Shown here: positions 54,275 to 62,085 of the stretch, piece by piece
How the letters are laid out: every line of letters begins with the position of its first letter
How positions within the stretch are numbered: the first letter of the stretch is position 1
Notes under the pieces: model-generated
Database searches by the model: none
The model's input: only the letters and a program-made list of their open reading frames with translations
What the model was told of the DNA's origin: nothing
Source of the DNA: Fibrisoma montanum
GTDB taxonomy: Bacteria > Bacteroidota > Bacteroidia > Cytophagales > Spirosomataceae
Direction of reading: 5' to 3'
Assembly (NCBI RefSeq): GCF_003583365.1
Contig: NZ_QXED01000005.1
Coordinates: forward strand, 620,001 to 684,000
DNA length: 64,000 bases
Program-made: the position numbers and the translations under genes

Positions 54275-54359
54275 TTGTCATCCCGAGGAACGAGGGATCT
54301 TTGGGTGAGACTGACATTTCGTCCAGCTACCGGAGATATCTCGTTCCCCGGGATGACAA
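54275..54359. repeat. MITE/REP-like inverted repeat (TCATCCCGAGGAACGAGGGAT)
   Basis: 26-bp imperfect arms at 54275-54300 and 54334-54359 (beginning TTGTCATCCCGAGGAACGAG) enclose a 33-bp spacer. Dispersed Bacteroidota repeats of this general wording are known from memory, which makes it likely a non-coding mobile or REP-type element. The rest of 54201-54502 shows no gene. Confidence 0.75.
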
Positions 54360-54502
54360 AGATGATTTAATTAGATGCTGATAACCAATAAATTGAATTA
54401 TTTACTGCCCATAATTCAGGTTAAACGAACGTCGGATTTTTGTCGCGACGAGTGCATACCGTGGCAGTTCAATGCCGCTTTCAGGGGTTGGGGCTGTGTT
54501 AC

Positions 54503-56878
54503 TTACCGCAGCAACAGCAGGCTTCCCCGCTGCACGGGACGCTCAGGCACGGTTCGGAGCGTGTACGTGTACAGGCCAGCCGGGAGCGGGGTACCGTTAA
54601 GGGTGCCGTCGAAGGGTAGGGGATAGCCTTTGTCGGACAAGTAGATAACCTCACCCCAGCGGTTGAAAACGGTTACCACAGCGTCGGGGAAGGCTTCGAT
54701 GCCGGGGAGTTGCCAGACATCGTTCAGGCCGTCGCCGTTGGGCGAAAACGCATCAGGAATGCCAAGCTGCGAATAGACCGTAATGTGGATGGTATCCCGG
54801 GCCGTACAGCCGACGTTGTTTTCCACGTCGAAAACGTAGGTGATGTCAGCTCCGATCCGCTGAACGGCGGGCGTTGCCGACCGGTCATTGTCCAGGTACG
54901 TTCCGGCTGTCCACTGAAACCGGGTGGCATTGCCCGTTACAACCGGAGCCAGGGTGAACGTATTGCCTTTATACGTTGCCATCGAATCGGCCAGGTCGAT
55001 GGCGGGAATCGGGGCGACTACGGCTGTTCGGGTGGCCACGGTACCTTTACATTCCGGGGCCGCTTTGACCGTGTAGGTAAGCGCATGGTTGCCGATTCCG
55101 GCCAGCTTCGGGCTGAACTGGTTTTCCTCAACGCCCGTCCCGGCAAAGACACCGCCCGCCGGACTGCCGCGCAACGCATAAGCCGGAGCATCAGGGCCGC
55201 AGACCCCCGGCAGCGAATCGAACAGCACCGTAACGGGCGGAACGGGCGTTATCAAAAACGGCGACGACGTCCCCTGGCAGCCGTAGCCATCGGTAGCCGT
55301 CAGGACGTAGGTACCCGTTTGGCTGATGTCGAGGTCCGAGCCGGTTGCGTCGGAAACGGGTAGACCGTCGTGCTGCCAGGCGTAGCGCGTTCCTCCGCTA
55401 CCGGTCAGACGAAGGGTTTCCTGCGGACAGAGCCGGGCCTGACCCGTAGCGGACTGAATGGACGCGACGACTGCTGCCGACCGGGCCAGTGAAACCGTAT
55501 CGGTTCGGGTAACACAGCCATAGGTCGCGTAGGTCAGAACAGACCAGAAACGACCGGGTTGGAGTGTAGCCAGTGAGTCGGCGGTCTGGCCCGGTACCGG
55601 CTGACCATCCCGATACCACTGGTAGGTGACGTTCGTGGCGCCGGTAGCGGTGATCGTAACGGTACCCGTCGTAGCGCATAAATGCCCCGTCGTCGAGAGT
55701 TTGGCCTGGCTGCCAACCACGGTAATTCGCAGGCTTTCCGACGTACTGGATTGACTACAGGCTGCTTTGGGCGACACAACCACCGTGTAGTCGCCCGGCT
55801 CCCGCACCGACAGCGAGGGGCTGGTCGCGTTCAGTAAGTTCACGCCGTCGCGTTGCCACTGGTAATTCCAGCTCGTATCTACTTTGGCCAGGAGCGTAGC
55901 AAGGTTTCCCTGGCAAATGGTCGTGTCGCGTAGCCCCGGCCGGTCCTTGATCTGAACCGTAGGGTCCGGAGTCGTGGTGGGCGGGCAGTCGACCACCAGA
56001 AACTGGAAGTCGCGTCGTACTTCGCCGATTTTAACCCCATTGCGGAATTCTTCCACTTTTACGGCGAATACGAACAGACCGAGTTGTGTGGCGGTGATCG
56101 ACAACTGCCCGGTTTTGGGATCGACGCTCAGGGGTGGGCTGCCCGGGATGGCCCGGTCGGCACTAAAACCGCTGAGCCACCTTACGTCGGGATAAGGAGC
56201 CGGCGACACGGCGTTCTGACTACCCCCACGGTTGGGGCCTTTCTGGTCGAGGGGCGTCACCATCGAGTAACGCAACTCGTCGCCGTCGGGGTCGGTGCCG
56301 CCAAACGGAAACGTAAAGGGCTTACCGGCGCAGATGTATTCGCCGTTGATCGGGCCGAAGCGGGGGGATGAGTTCGTAACATACTGACCGTTCTGCAGCA
56401 GCGCGGGAAATTCCAGGTAAAACGTAAAACCTGTGCCGGTCGGGTCATTGATGTTAGCCAGCCCCCCGTTGCGATTGCGGGTCTGAAACGAGATGTAGTA
56501 CCCCTGCGTGTCATTGTACGCAGCCGGGTCGAGGTCGAGTTCAGCCTGGAACGTAACGACGATAAAGTTGAGGTTCCGTTGGCTGGAGCAAAACGTATTG
56601 CTGTAAATAACGGGCTGGCGCTGGCCGGTTTCACGGACCACGAACGTCGTCATCAGGGCATCGTCGCGTTTGCGAAAGACCCCAAGTGTGCCGCCTGTTT
56701 CGCGGTCGGCCCGGGGACCGGCTTCCAGGTAATTCGTGACGATGATAAAAAAATGCCCCGGTCGGTCACCAACCGCCCGCATTTCGATCTGCCCCCCAAC
56801 CTGGTGTATAGCCAGAACCGCTACAGGAATAGCCAGAACAAACACTACCGCAATGACAAACTTGTAGAAATTGGGCAT
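54503..56878 (-). CDS. giant surface protein with T9SS type B (CHU_C) sorting domain
   Basis: 791 residues. A hydrophobic signal (FVIAVVFVLAIPVAVLA) opens the protein. The body has Ig-like and PKD-like beta-sandwich modules (about 250-650; SGDTYVVVSPKAACSQ-type text rich in Thr/Tyr/Pro). The C-terminal ~85 residues are the gliding-motility-associated domain (LGIPDAFSPNGDGLNDVWQL, AVVTVFNRWGEVIYLSDKG), which sorts it via the T9SS type B route. It would be a large adhesin or gliding-associated protein. Confidence 0.9.
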   Translation of the reverse strand: MPNFYKFVIAVVFVLAIPVAVLAIHQVGGQIEMRAVGDRPGHFFIIVTNYLEAGPRADRETGGTLGVFRKRDDALMTTFVVRETGQRQPVIYSNTFCSSQRNLNFIVVTFQAELDLDPAAYNDTQGYYISFQTRNRNGGLANINDPTGTGFTFYLEFPALLQNGQYVTNSSPRFGPINGEYICAGKPFTFPFGGTDPDGDELRYSMVTPLDQKGPNRGGSQNAVSPAPYPDVRWLSGFSADRAIPGSPPLSVDPKTGQLSITATQLGLFVFAVKVEEFRNGVKIGEVRRDFQFLVVDCPPTTTPDPTVQIKDRPGLRDTTICQGNLATLLAKVDTSWNYQWQRDGVNLLNATSPSLSVREPGDYTVVVSPKAACSQSSTSESLRITVVGSQAKLSTTGHLCATTGTVTITATGATNVTYQWYRDGQPVPGQTADSLATLQPGRFWSVLTYATYGCVTRTDTVSLARSAAVVASIQSATGQARLCPQETLRLTGSGGTRYAWQHDGLPVSDATGSDLDISQTGTYVLTATDGYGCQGTSSPFLITPVPPVTVLFDSLPGVCGPDAPAYALRGSPAGGVFAGTGVEENQFSPKLAGIGNHALTYTVKAAPECKGTVATRTAVVAPIPAIDLADSMATYKGNTFTLAPVVTGNATRFQWTAGTYLDNDRSATPAVQRIGADITYVFDVENNVGCTARDTIHITVYSQLGIPDAFSPNGDGLNDVWQLPGIEAFPDAVVTVFNRWGEVIYLSDKGYPLPFDGTLNGTPLPAGLYTYTLRTVPERPVQRGSLLLLR

Positions 56879-57150
56879 AGAGTAAAACTGGGCCTTGACT
56901 CATTAACAATTACTACGATCACAGGAAACGGGCGAGGAGGATTAAACCCGTTGATGCACACGCTATTAGTGTTGCCTTTAAAATGGATTTTGCCTGGCTA
57001 TCTACTTATTCAGCCGACCAATTATACGGCCTGGTGAACTTTGCTATCGTATGGACAGGTCTGCCCCGAAAGAGGTTGGCTGTCGACGCTTCTTTTTTGC
57101 AAATCATTCGTTGACGTCCGTCAGGCTCAGGTCAGTTTCCGGCGGGACTT

Positions 57151-57858
57151 TTAGTGGGGCAGCGGCACCGCCAGCAGACATAGCAGTGAGTCGTTGGACA
57201 GGGCCTCAAAGTCGATGTCGTCGCCGGGTTCGCACCACAACGCAAGACCGTCTTTTTCGTGAAGGAGTCGATTGGCGACTTCAAACACCCCTTGCAAAAC
57301 AAACACAAATACCCCCCGATCCGGCCCGTCAATCGAATACGTACCTTCTTCCCGACCGTCGTAGCGGCCGAGAAACAGGCGGCCGCTGGCGGGAGCAGCA
57401 TTCGGGTCAAACAAAGGCAGCAGGGTATTCCGGGTGGTCGGATCGAATGCCGTCGACTGATAACCCGGCGCGCCTGAACCTCCTGGATTCGTTACCCAGT
57501 AGTGCAGAAAATTGACCGGTTCCGTTTCATATGGATTAGAAACGGTGTAGGACGCTCCTGCCGGCAGCGACAGCCGGACAAGCTGACCCGGCCACACAAG
57601 CTCATTCCGAGGGTGGTTCAGCTCCACCGCCCCGCTCACCGGCAGCAGCAAAACGTCGGTCGGCTGGTCGACCTGATACGTCAGGCCGGCTTGAGGGCTC
57701 ACCGTTTCGTCGTTGAGGAGCCGCAGCGGACCAAACGGCTCCCGGCCCTCCGCTACGTACTGGCCGTAGTTGAGGGTATGGAAGCTCCGGGAAACGTCCG
57801 TTTCGGAACAGCCTCGCTGATCAGCCAGATAGATATGGGCCTGGGTGGTTGTCGGCAT
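57151..57858 (-). CDS. pirin-like bicupin protein
   Basis: 235 residues, start at ATG 57858 (MPTTTQAHIYLADQRG). Two cupin halves. The first resembles pirin (FHTLNYGQYVAEGREPFGPL), and the second has GVFVFVLQGVFEVANRLL. Pirin proteins bind iron and some cleave quercetin; the usual HxH and Glu residues appear partly degenerate, so catalysis is uncertain. It is followed upstream by an intradiol dioxygenase on the same strand. Confidence 0.82.
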   Translation of the reverse strand: MPTTTQAHIYLADQRGCSETDVSRSFHTLNYGQYVAEGREPFGPLRLLNDETVSPQAGLTYQVDQPTDVLLLPVSGAVELNHPRNELVWPGQLVRLSLPAGASYTVSNPYETEPVNFLHYWVTNPGGSGAPGYQSTAFDPTTRNTLLPLFDPNAAPASGRLFLGRYDGREEGTYSIDGPDRGVFVFVLQGVFEVANRLLHEKDGLALWCEPGDDIDFEALSNDSLLCLLAVPLPH

Positions 57859-57871
57859 AGGTCTATGGTTT

Positions 57872-57938
57872 AGTGGTTTGTGGTTAGTAGTTTGTGGTTT
57901 ATGGGGGCTGACGCAACAACCGAAAACCACAAACCACT
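57872..57938. repeat. GTGGTTTGTGGTT inverted repeat, pirin-dioxygenase spacer
   Basis: AGTGGTTTGTGGTT (57872-57885) is the reverse complement of AACCACAAACCACT (57925-57938). More GGTTTGTGG-like copies lie on either side. Same style as at 42.56 and 44.83 kb. Confidence 0.6.
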
Positions 57939-57954
57939 CAACTACAAACCGTAC

Positions 57955-58710
57955 CTACCCGCTAACAACGATTGTGTGGGTCAGGGTGTAACCCGCTGCG
58001 TTACTGCCCGACACCGTAGCCAGTTCGGTGGAGAAGCCGTCCCGGAACACGTTGTCCGTTTCGTTGCGGGTGTCCTGCGTACCTTTCGTGTACCCGTACG
58101 ACTGCCCCGTGGTATATACCGTATTAGCCAGGTCGTAGGGGAACGCAATCTGGGTGACCAGCAGCGACTTACCCGACGCACTGTAGATGTGTACGTGAAT
58201 GTGCGGAGCCCGACCCGAATACCAGCCGGGAAAAATCGTTGTGAAGCCGACAAGACCGTTCGCATCCGTTGTCTGGCGACCGCGCAGGAAGTCAACGGTC
58301 GAGTAGTTGACGTTTTGCATACCGCTGCCACCGTATTCAGAATAGTACCCATCCTTGTCGCAGTGCCACACATCGACAAGGGCCCCCGCCAGGGCCGCGC
58401 AACCGGCGTTGGCGTTCCTGATGGTGATATTCATCGCCATCGGAATACCGGTGCGATCGTCGCGGATGTCCTTGCGGACAAAGTTGGCCGGCACTTTCGT
58501 CGGGAAAGGCCCTTCGGTTTCCGAGGGCGTAACGGTGCAGTTGCTGGACGAACTGCCGTTGGTAGAACCGGTCGAGGTTGTGTTGCCCGTGTTCGTACCG
58601 CTGGCCGGATCGATTTCGGTGGTTTCGTTGCAGGCCTGTATGGCCGGTAGCAGGGTGGCAATGCCAAGCAGGCTGGTGAATCCGCGCTTTAAAAATTCCT
58701 TACGCTCCAT
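57955..58710 (-). CDS. intradiol ring-cleavage dioxygenase lipoprotein
   Basis: 251 residues. Residues 1-27 are a Tat/Sec-like lipoprotein signal (KRGFTSLLGIATLLPAIQAC). The catalytic domain uses iron ligands Tyr122 or 123 (DKDGYYSEY), Tyr164 (GWYSGR), His170 and His172 (APHIHVHI). It would open catechol-type rings between the hydroxyls. Extracytoplasmic location is unusual compared with cytoplasmic protocatechuate dioxygenases, but is common in secreted members. Upstream on the minus strand of the pirin-like gene. Confidence 0.88.
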   Translation of the reverse strand: MERKEFLKRGFTSLLGIATLLPAIQACNETTEIDPASGTNTGNTTSTGSTNGSSSSNCTVTPSETEGPFPTKVPANFVRKDIRDDRTGIPMAMNITIRNANAGCAALAGALVDVWHCDKDGYYSEYGGSGMQNVNYSTVDFLRGRQTTDANGLVGFTTIFPGWYSGRAPHIHVHIYSASGKSLLVTQIAFPYDLANTVYTTGQSYGYTKGTQDTRNETDNVFRDGFSTELATVSGSNAAGYTLTHTIVVSG

Positions 58711-58851
58711 GAGTTTGTATGGTACAGGTTAGTTGATCGTTTCTGACGTAGTTGTCAGCTTGAGTTGCTACTGATAATACGTTGGCAATAGAGCGATTCG
58801 TTGCAGGGGGCGGCCATGTGCAGAGCTAAGGCGCCAATGTGTCGACAACCG

Positions 58852-59274
58852 TCAGGACGACTCCCGGCGGGGTGTCGATAACCAGGCCCGGGCGCTCAGG
58901 GTATCCAGAAAATATCGGCTGGTGATAGCAGGGTTCATGTCGAAAGCCGCCCGCAGAACCAGATCAGAGCCCTGCTTACTGAACTGATTGAGATCGGTCA
59001 GCACTACGCCGATTCTGACGCGGGTGGGGAGTCGATAGATGGCTTCGGGAAGCCACTGCTGCGTGAACCACTGCAAGTCCAGCGGGTTATACAGCCGCAG
59101 CTGCCGCTGATCGATCAGCCAGCGGCTAAGGTGGTGTGTTTCGGCCAGTTGCAGGGAAATGAGCGAGGCTTCCCGGTAGTTTTCGCTGCTGGGCAGACCT
59201 TGCCAGACCTGCTGCAGCAAATGGGTGTGGTACTCGACCCCAACGGCGACGTGGTCGTTCCGGTACAGTTGCAT
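58852..59274 (-). CDS. small uncharacterised protein, partner of the 59285 gene
   Basis: 140 residues with start at ATG 59274 (MQLYRNDHVAVGVEYHTHLL); 48 more open codons overlap the upstream gene in another frame. Mixed alpha/beta, no signal. Contains LAETHHLSRWLIDQRQL and PTRVRIGVVLTDLNQFSKQ. I do not recognise it. It starts 10 bp after the upstream gene, so the two form an operon. Confidence 0.6.
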   Translation of the reverse strand: MQLYRNDHVAVGVEYHTHLLQQVWQGLPSSENYREASLISLQLAETHHLSRWLIDQRQLRLYNPLDLQWFTQQWLPEAIYRLPTRVRIGVVLTDLNQFSKQGSDLVLRAAFDMNPAITSRYFLDTLSARAWLSTPRRESS

Positions 59275-59284
59275 AGGGAATCGA

Positions 59285-59551
59285 TCAGGCCGCGGGGTCA
59301 TTGATACGTCCCTGCAGGCAGGCATTTTCCAGACAGACCTTCTGAAGTTCAGCTTCCATAAAGCGATACGCGTAGATAAATTTGTCGGGTTCGCTCCGGA
59401 TGATGCCCATATCTTCAAGGGCTACGACGTTCTGCCAGACGTGCTGCAGGCGTTCGTAAAAATTCGTCTCGCTCGATACGTGCAGGGTGGTTAGGGTAGG
59501 GAGGGCGGTGGCTGAGGGGGGAACGTCGACGGTTGTGCGGGGGCTTCTCAT
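59285..59551 (-). CDS. small uncharacterised helical protein
   Basis: 88 residues, start at ATG 59551 (MRSPRTTVDVPPSATALPTL). The frame can be extended to 60457 but that would overlap the kinase and has no start sense. Helical and charged (FYERLQHVWQNVVALEDM, AYRFMEAELQKVCLENACL). No known domain. First gene of a pair with 58852-59274. Confidence 0.6.
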   Translation of the reverse strand: MRSPRTTVDVPPSATALPTLTTLHVSSETNFYERLQHVWQNVVALEDMGIIRSEPDKFIYAYRFMEAELQKVCLENACLQGRINDPAA

Positions 59552-59974
59552 GGTCCGATCTAGCTGATGTTTGATTGATTTCGGTTTAGAAAATAACGTA
59601 GATCTGTCGCATCCGGTGTTTACGTAAAGTAGGGTATGTGCCTCAAAGCCCTGATTTTTAGATTTTTTAACGGCAGCTTCCCGTCTCTGCTCATCTGTAC
59701 GCAGAACGACCCGGCTTCGTTGCAGAAACCGGGCCGTTTTATCGATAAGCCGGCCGTTGTCAAGGTCGTACTGGGTTTTGGCCAACGTACGGTGTAAGCA
59801 GAATCGGCTGTAAATGCGTGCAGAGCAGCGTTGACGCGTGTAGATACTGACGGGTGTTTTCTGCGTAGGGCTGCTGATCCGCATGAGTGATACGTCGGCA
59901 CAAAGCCGGATTTGGTCGGCAGATGCGTAAGCCGATGGACGCACCGATGAGGGAAACCCCGTAACTTGCATTCT
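59552..59974. other. divergent spacer with a GC hairpin
   Basis: 423 bp between the small minus-strand pair and the LytS-type kinase. A stem AACGACCCGG / CCGGGCCGTT (59705-59738, 14-nt loop) is followed by TTT on the plus strand and might end a stray transcript or act as an attenuator. No gene is supported (a minus-strand frame at 59620-59901 is not). A weak -7 (TAACTTGC) precedes the kinase. Confidence 0.45.
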
Positions 59975-61111
59975 ATGAACTTTCTCCAACGATACCAGAA
60001 CTGGCTGCACGTAGTGGGGTGGGTGGTATTTATTGGGCTGCCGTTCCTGATGTTTCCCGGCTACGTCTGGAGCCGGTCGGTGCTGTTGAGCTTTGGCGTA
60101 ACCAAGGTGATCGAGGATGTCATGCTGATCGCTTTTTTTTACGTGAACCTGCTGTTTTTGACGCCAGCGTTTCTTCAGCAGCGTAATCCTGGGCGGTTTG
60201 CCGCTGGGTTGCTGCTTGCGTTCGTGGCCGTGCTGGCGCTCGATCTGCTCATTCTGAATCTCTTTCCGCCCCTTGCACCCGATTTGCAGCCGCAACCCAC
60301 AGCCAATGCCACCAGGGCGGGGCAACTCAACTGGCCGGGACCACCCCCCGCCGATTACATCCTGGGCGTTCGGGTTGACGTTGGGCGGCTGACCAGCACC
60401 GTCGTGTCGTTTGGGTTTGTTGGGCTGCTGGGGTCGCTGATCGCGTTCAGCCAGCACTATGACCGCGTTCGGGAAATGCAGCAGCAGATGACGCTGGAGA
60501 AAGTATCGGCCGAACTGGCCATGCTCAAGCTACAGGTGAGCCCCCACTTTCTGTTCAATACGCTGAACAACATCCGCTGGCTGGCCCGGCAGAAATCCGA
60601 CCAGACCGAAGACGCCATCGTGACGCTCTCGCAATTGCTCCGGTACATGATTTACCGGGCGCAGCACGACAAAGTCCCACTTCGGCAGGAAATCGATCAT
60701 CTGGCCGATTACGTAGCCTTGCAGAAGATGCGTTTGAACCCAAATCAGTCCGTTACGTTCACGCACGAAGGCGACATCGATAGCTACGAGATTGAGCCGC
60801 TGCTGTTCATCCCCTTCGTCGAAAACGCCTTCAAATATGGCCTGCACGGCCAGCAGGCCAGCCAGATCGGAATTCGGCTGGTTGTATCGAACGATACGCT
60901 GGTGTTCTCCGCTGAAAACCCACTGTTTGAGCAGGCCCGGCTGGGCGACGTACCAACGGATTCGGGCATTGGTATCCGGAACGTGGAGAAGCGACTTGCT
61001 TTGCATTATCCAAATCGGCATACTTTGCAGCTAACCACCGAGGCCGACCGGTTTCGGGTTCTGTTAACTCTGCAACTACACCATGACAACGTTGCGCTGC
61101 ATCGCCATTGA
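59975..61111 (+). CDS. LytS/YehU-type sensor histidine kinase
   Basis: 378 residues, start at ATG 59975 (MNFLQRYQNWLHVVGWVVF), preferred to a TTG three codons earlier. Four hydrophobic segments form the membrane sensor (about 10-160). The His_kinase domain has phospho-acceptor His191 in LQVSPHFLFNTLNNIRW, and the ATPase part has FIPFVENAFKYGLHG and SGIGIRNVEKRL. It pairs with the downstream LytTR regulator, which it overlaps by 29 bp, and passes a membrane signal to it. Signal unknown. Confidence 0.93.
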   Translation: MNFLQRYQNWLHVVGWVVFIGLPFLMFPGYVWSRSVLLSFGVTKVIEDVMLIAFFYVNLLFLTPAFLQQRNPGRFAAGLLLAFVAVLALDLLILNLFPPLAPDLQPQPTANATRAGQLNWPGPPPADYILGVRVDVGRLTSTVVSFGFVGLLGSLIAFSQHYDRVREMQQQMTLEKVSAELAMLKLQVSPHFLFNTLNNIRWLARQKSDQTEDAIVTLSQLLRYMIYRAQHDKVPLRQEIDHLADYVALQKMRLNPNQSVTFTHEGDIDSYEIEPLLFIPFVENAFKYGLHGQQASQIGIRLVVSNDTLVFSAENPLFEQARLGDVPTDSGIGIRNVEKRLALHYPNRHTLQLTTEADRFRVLLTLQLHHDNVALHRH

Positions 61112-61853
61112 CGACGAGCCCTTTGCGCTGGAGATCATTGCCGATGACATTCGGAAAATTCCGTTTCTGGAACTGGTAGGGCAGTTTTCAAGTCCGCTGG
61201 ATGCGCTCAACGTCCTGAAACAGGAACGGATCGATCTGTTATTTCTGGACATCCAGATGCCGACGCTCACCGGAATTCAGTTTCTGCGGAGCCTGTCGCA
61301 GCCGCCAATGGTCATCCTGACGACGGCCTACGAGCAGTACGCCCTGGAAGGCTACGACCTCAACGTCGTTGATTACCTGCTCAAACCGATTCGCTTCGAG
61401 CGGCTGCTGCGGGCGGCCAACAAAGCGTATGAGCTGTTCACGTTACGCCAGCCAGCCACTCAGGCACCTGAACTGGACGTTGCCCCGGCCGTTGTTACGT
61501 CGCCTGAACCTGAGCCAACGTCAGACACGCAGGAACGTACCTTCTTCTTTATCTTTTCCGAGTACCGAGAAATCAGGATCTTCCACGACGACGTGCTGTA
61601 CGTTGAGGGCCTAAAAGACTACGTCAAAATTTTCACGACTCACCAGCCCCGGCCGTATCTGAGCCGACTCACGCTTAAAACCATCACGCCCAAATTGCCC
61701 GACGATCGATTCTGCCGGGTCCACAAATCGTTCATCGTTGCCCTCGATAAGATCAGTTCATTCCAGAAAACAAAGCTGTTCATCGGCAAGCAGGAAATCC
61801 CCGTCGGCAGCAGCTACGTCGAGGCATTCGAGCGGAGGTATCGGGAGGAGTAG
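61083..61853 (+). CDS. LytTR-family response regulator
   Basis: 256 residues. Receiver domain with phospho-acceptor Asp56 (LLFLDIQMP), then a linker (120-150). The LytTR DNA-binding domain lies at about 150-256 (VLYVEGLKDYVKIFT, FCRVHKSFIVALDKI). LytTR proteins bind paired direct repeats about 21 bp apart. The four repeats at 61910-61983, directly downstream, are good candidates for its site. Overlaps the kinase by 29 bp, so they are translated together. Confidence 0.95.
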   Translation: MTTLRCIAIDDEPFALEIIADDIRKIPFLELVGQFSSPLDALNVLKQERIDLLFLDIQMPTLTGIQFLRSLSQPPMVILTTAYEQYALEGYDLNVVDYLLKPIRFERLLRAANKAYELFTLRQPATQAPELDVAPAVVTSPEPEPTSDTQERTFFFIFSEYREIRIFHDDVLYVEGLKDYVKIFTTHQPRPYLSRLTLKTITPKLPDDRFCRVHKSFIVALDKISSFQKTKLFIGKQEIPVGSSYVEAFERRYREE

Positions 61854-61909
61854 AAATCTATAGTGCATAGTGAATCATTGATCTGAATAGGCTCTATGGT
61901 TACCTATGG

Positions 61910-61993
61910 CCCAAAATTGAAAGTAAATGTCCCAAAATTGATAGTGGGTGTCTCAAAATTGATAGTAATTGGCCCAAAATTGTATGTGCCTAT
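61910..61993 (+). promoter_or_regulatory. four 21-bp-period repeats, candidate LytTR operator
   Basis: CCCAAAATTGA-type units start at 61910, 61931, 61952 (CTCAAAATTGA) and 61973 (CCCAAAATTGT): four copies, exactly 21 bp apart. The phase equals two helical turns. E. coli LytTR regulators YpdB and BtsR bind direct repeats of the same period. The last copy lies just upstream of a possible -33 TTTG (61993-61996), so activation of the glycosyltransferase promoter is plausible. This is an inference from geometry. Confidence 0.7.
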
Positions 61994-62027
61994 TTGGTAA
62001 AAAAAGGAGATTTGTGTCGGTAGTTTG
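61993..62027 (+). promoter_or_regulatory. possible glycosyltransferase promoter
   Basis: TTTG (61993-61996) and TAGTTTG (62021-62027) resemble the Bacteroidota -33 and -7 boxes, with 24 bp between; the -7 lacks one base of TAnnTTTG. A leader of roughly 55 nt would follow. The weak -7 is what an activator-dependent promoter would show. Confidence 0.4.
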
Positions 62028-62085
62028 ACCCAAATTAAAGGAGCCTGCCTGCCGACTATCCAGCACTTATCCATACCATTTTCTT

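Noticed and set aside
59285-60457. 390-residue minus-strand frame
   Set aside because: Its upstream part is antisense to the LytS-type kinase. Only the last 88 codons, from ATG 59551, look like a protein.
61910-61993. CRISPR-like array
   Set aside because: Units are 11 bp conserved with 10-bp variable parts at 21-bp period, too short for CRISPR repeats and spacers; no cas genes are present.
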